Shown: positions 12,835 to 13,169 of the stretch, piece by piece
How positions within the stretch are numbered: the stretch's first letter is position 1
How the letters are laid out: every line of letters begins with the position of its first letter
Assembly (NCBI GenBank): GCA_003519585.1
Contig: DOWL01000204.1
Location: 50,488 to 63,656, forward strand
Length of the DNA: 13,169 nt
Source: Nocardioides sp.
Lineage (GTDB): Bacteria > Actinomycetota > Actinomycetes > Propionibacteriales > Nocardioidaceae
Direction: 5' to 3'
Position numbers and translations under genes: made by a program
Notes under the pieces: model-generated
The model's input: only the letters and a program-made list of their open reading frames with translations
Told to the model about the DNA's origin: nothing
The model's database searches: none

Positions 12835-13169
12835 TCTACGGAGAGTTTGATCCTGGCTCAGGACGAACGCTGGCGGCGTGCTTAACACATGCAAGTCGAG
12901 CGGTAAGGCACCTTCGGGTGTACACGAGCGGCGAACGGGTGAGTAACACGTGAGTAATCTGCCCTTCACTTCGGGATAACCGCCGGAAACGGTGGCTAAT
13001 ACCGGATACGACGCACTCTCGCATGGGATGTGCGTGGAAAGTCTTATCGGTGGAGGATGTGCTCGCGGCCTATCAGCTTGTTGGTGAGGTAACGGCTCAC
13101 CAAGCCTGTGATCTGTAGCGGGTCTGAGAGGACGATCAGCCACATTAGGACTGAGAAACGAGCCACACC
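12835..13169 (+). rRNA. rrs: 16S ribosomal RNA, 5' part (cut by window edge)
   Basis: The universal 5' sequence AGAGTTTGATCCTGGCTCAG starts at 12842. As this is E. coli position 8, the mature 5' end should be near 12835. The following GACGAACGCTGGCGGCGTGC, the CATGCAAGTCGAGCGGTAAG block and GGATGTGCTCGCGGCCTATC read as an actinobacterium of Nocardioides type. About 335 nt are present, through the start of helix 12 and beyond; the rest of 16S, 23S and 5S are outside. From about 13105 onward the sequence departs from the actinobacterial pattern, including in the near-universal region after helix 12 (see findings). The very end may therefore not belong to this genome. Confidence 0.95.

Noticed and set aside
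12647..12850. A 67-codon plus-strand frame in the rRNA leader.
   Set aside because: It lies over boxA, the leader hairpins and the 16S start, has no ribosome binding site, and its translation has no recognisable motif.
12766..13143. Minus-strand frame of 125 codons over the 16S gene.
   Set aside because: It is antisense to rRNA; such frames are routine artefacts of structural RNA genes.

Overview
The window is about 13.2 kb of high-GC DNA from an actinobacterium, most likely a member of the Nocardioidaceae (Propionibacteriales, Nocardioides-like). The signs are the strong GC codon bias, frequent GTG starts and GTGA/ATGA gene overlaps, a mycothiol-dependent-enzyme family protein, and a 16S rRNA 5' part that reads as actinobacterial. 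That assignment is inference from memory of such sequences, not a database result.

Layout. (1) Positions 1-2160, minus strand: the first 52 codons of an ABC-transporter ATPase cut by the left edge, an aldo/keto reductase of the E. coli YghZ/Gpr type, and a DinB-like/maleylpyruvate-isomerase-family protein. (2) Positions 2161-2338: a divergent intergenic region with three consecutive hairpins sharing an AGTTTCGTCG core, an apparently leaderless promoter for each flanking gene, and an ArgR operator over the argC start. (3) Positions 2339-12383, plus strand: argC, an ACT-domain gene, argJ, argB, argD, argF, argR, argG, a Nudix gene, argH and mpg. Every junction overlaps by 1-17 nt except argR-argG (23 bp gap), so this looks like one 10-kb transcription unit. 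(4) Positions 12384-12834: a two-promoter rRNA control and leader region with hairpins, a boxA-like element and a 17-codon reading frame between the promoters. (5) Positions 12835-13169: the 5' end of a 16S rRNA gene, cut by the right edge.

How it works together. ArgJ, ArgB, ArgC and ArgD carry glutamate through acetylated intermediates to acetylornithine. ArgJ recycles the acetyl group to release ornithine, and no argE or argA is seen. ArgF, ArgG and ArgH then make citrulline, argininosuccinate and arginine. ArgR should sense arginine and repress the operon at the argC operator. ArgB has the N-terminal helix region associated with arginine-inhibited kinases.

Most of the window is a recognisable arginine operon. 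The least ordinary parts are: the small CASTOR-type ACT protein between argC and argJ, a candidate arginine sensor by location; the E. coli-type (type 2) argininosuccinate synthase; the Nudix and mpg passengers; the three-hairpin array; three 11-bp tandem repeats in front of the ABC gene; and the last ~65 nt of the 16S rRNA, which do not fit an actinobacterial 16S and may mark a chimeric contig end.
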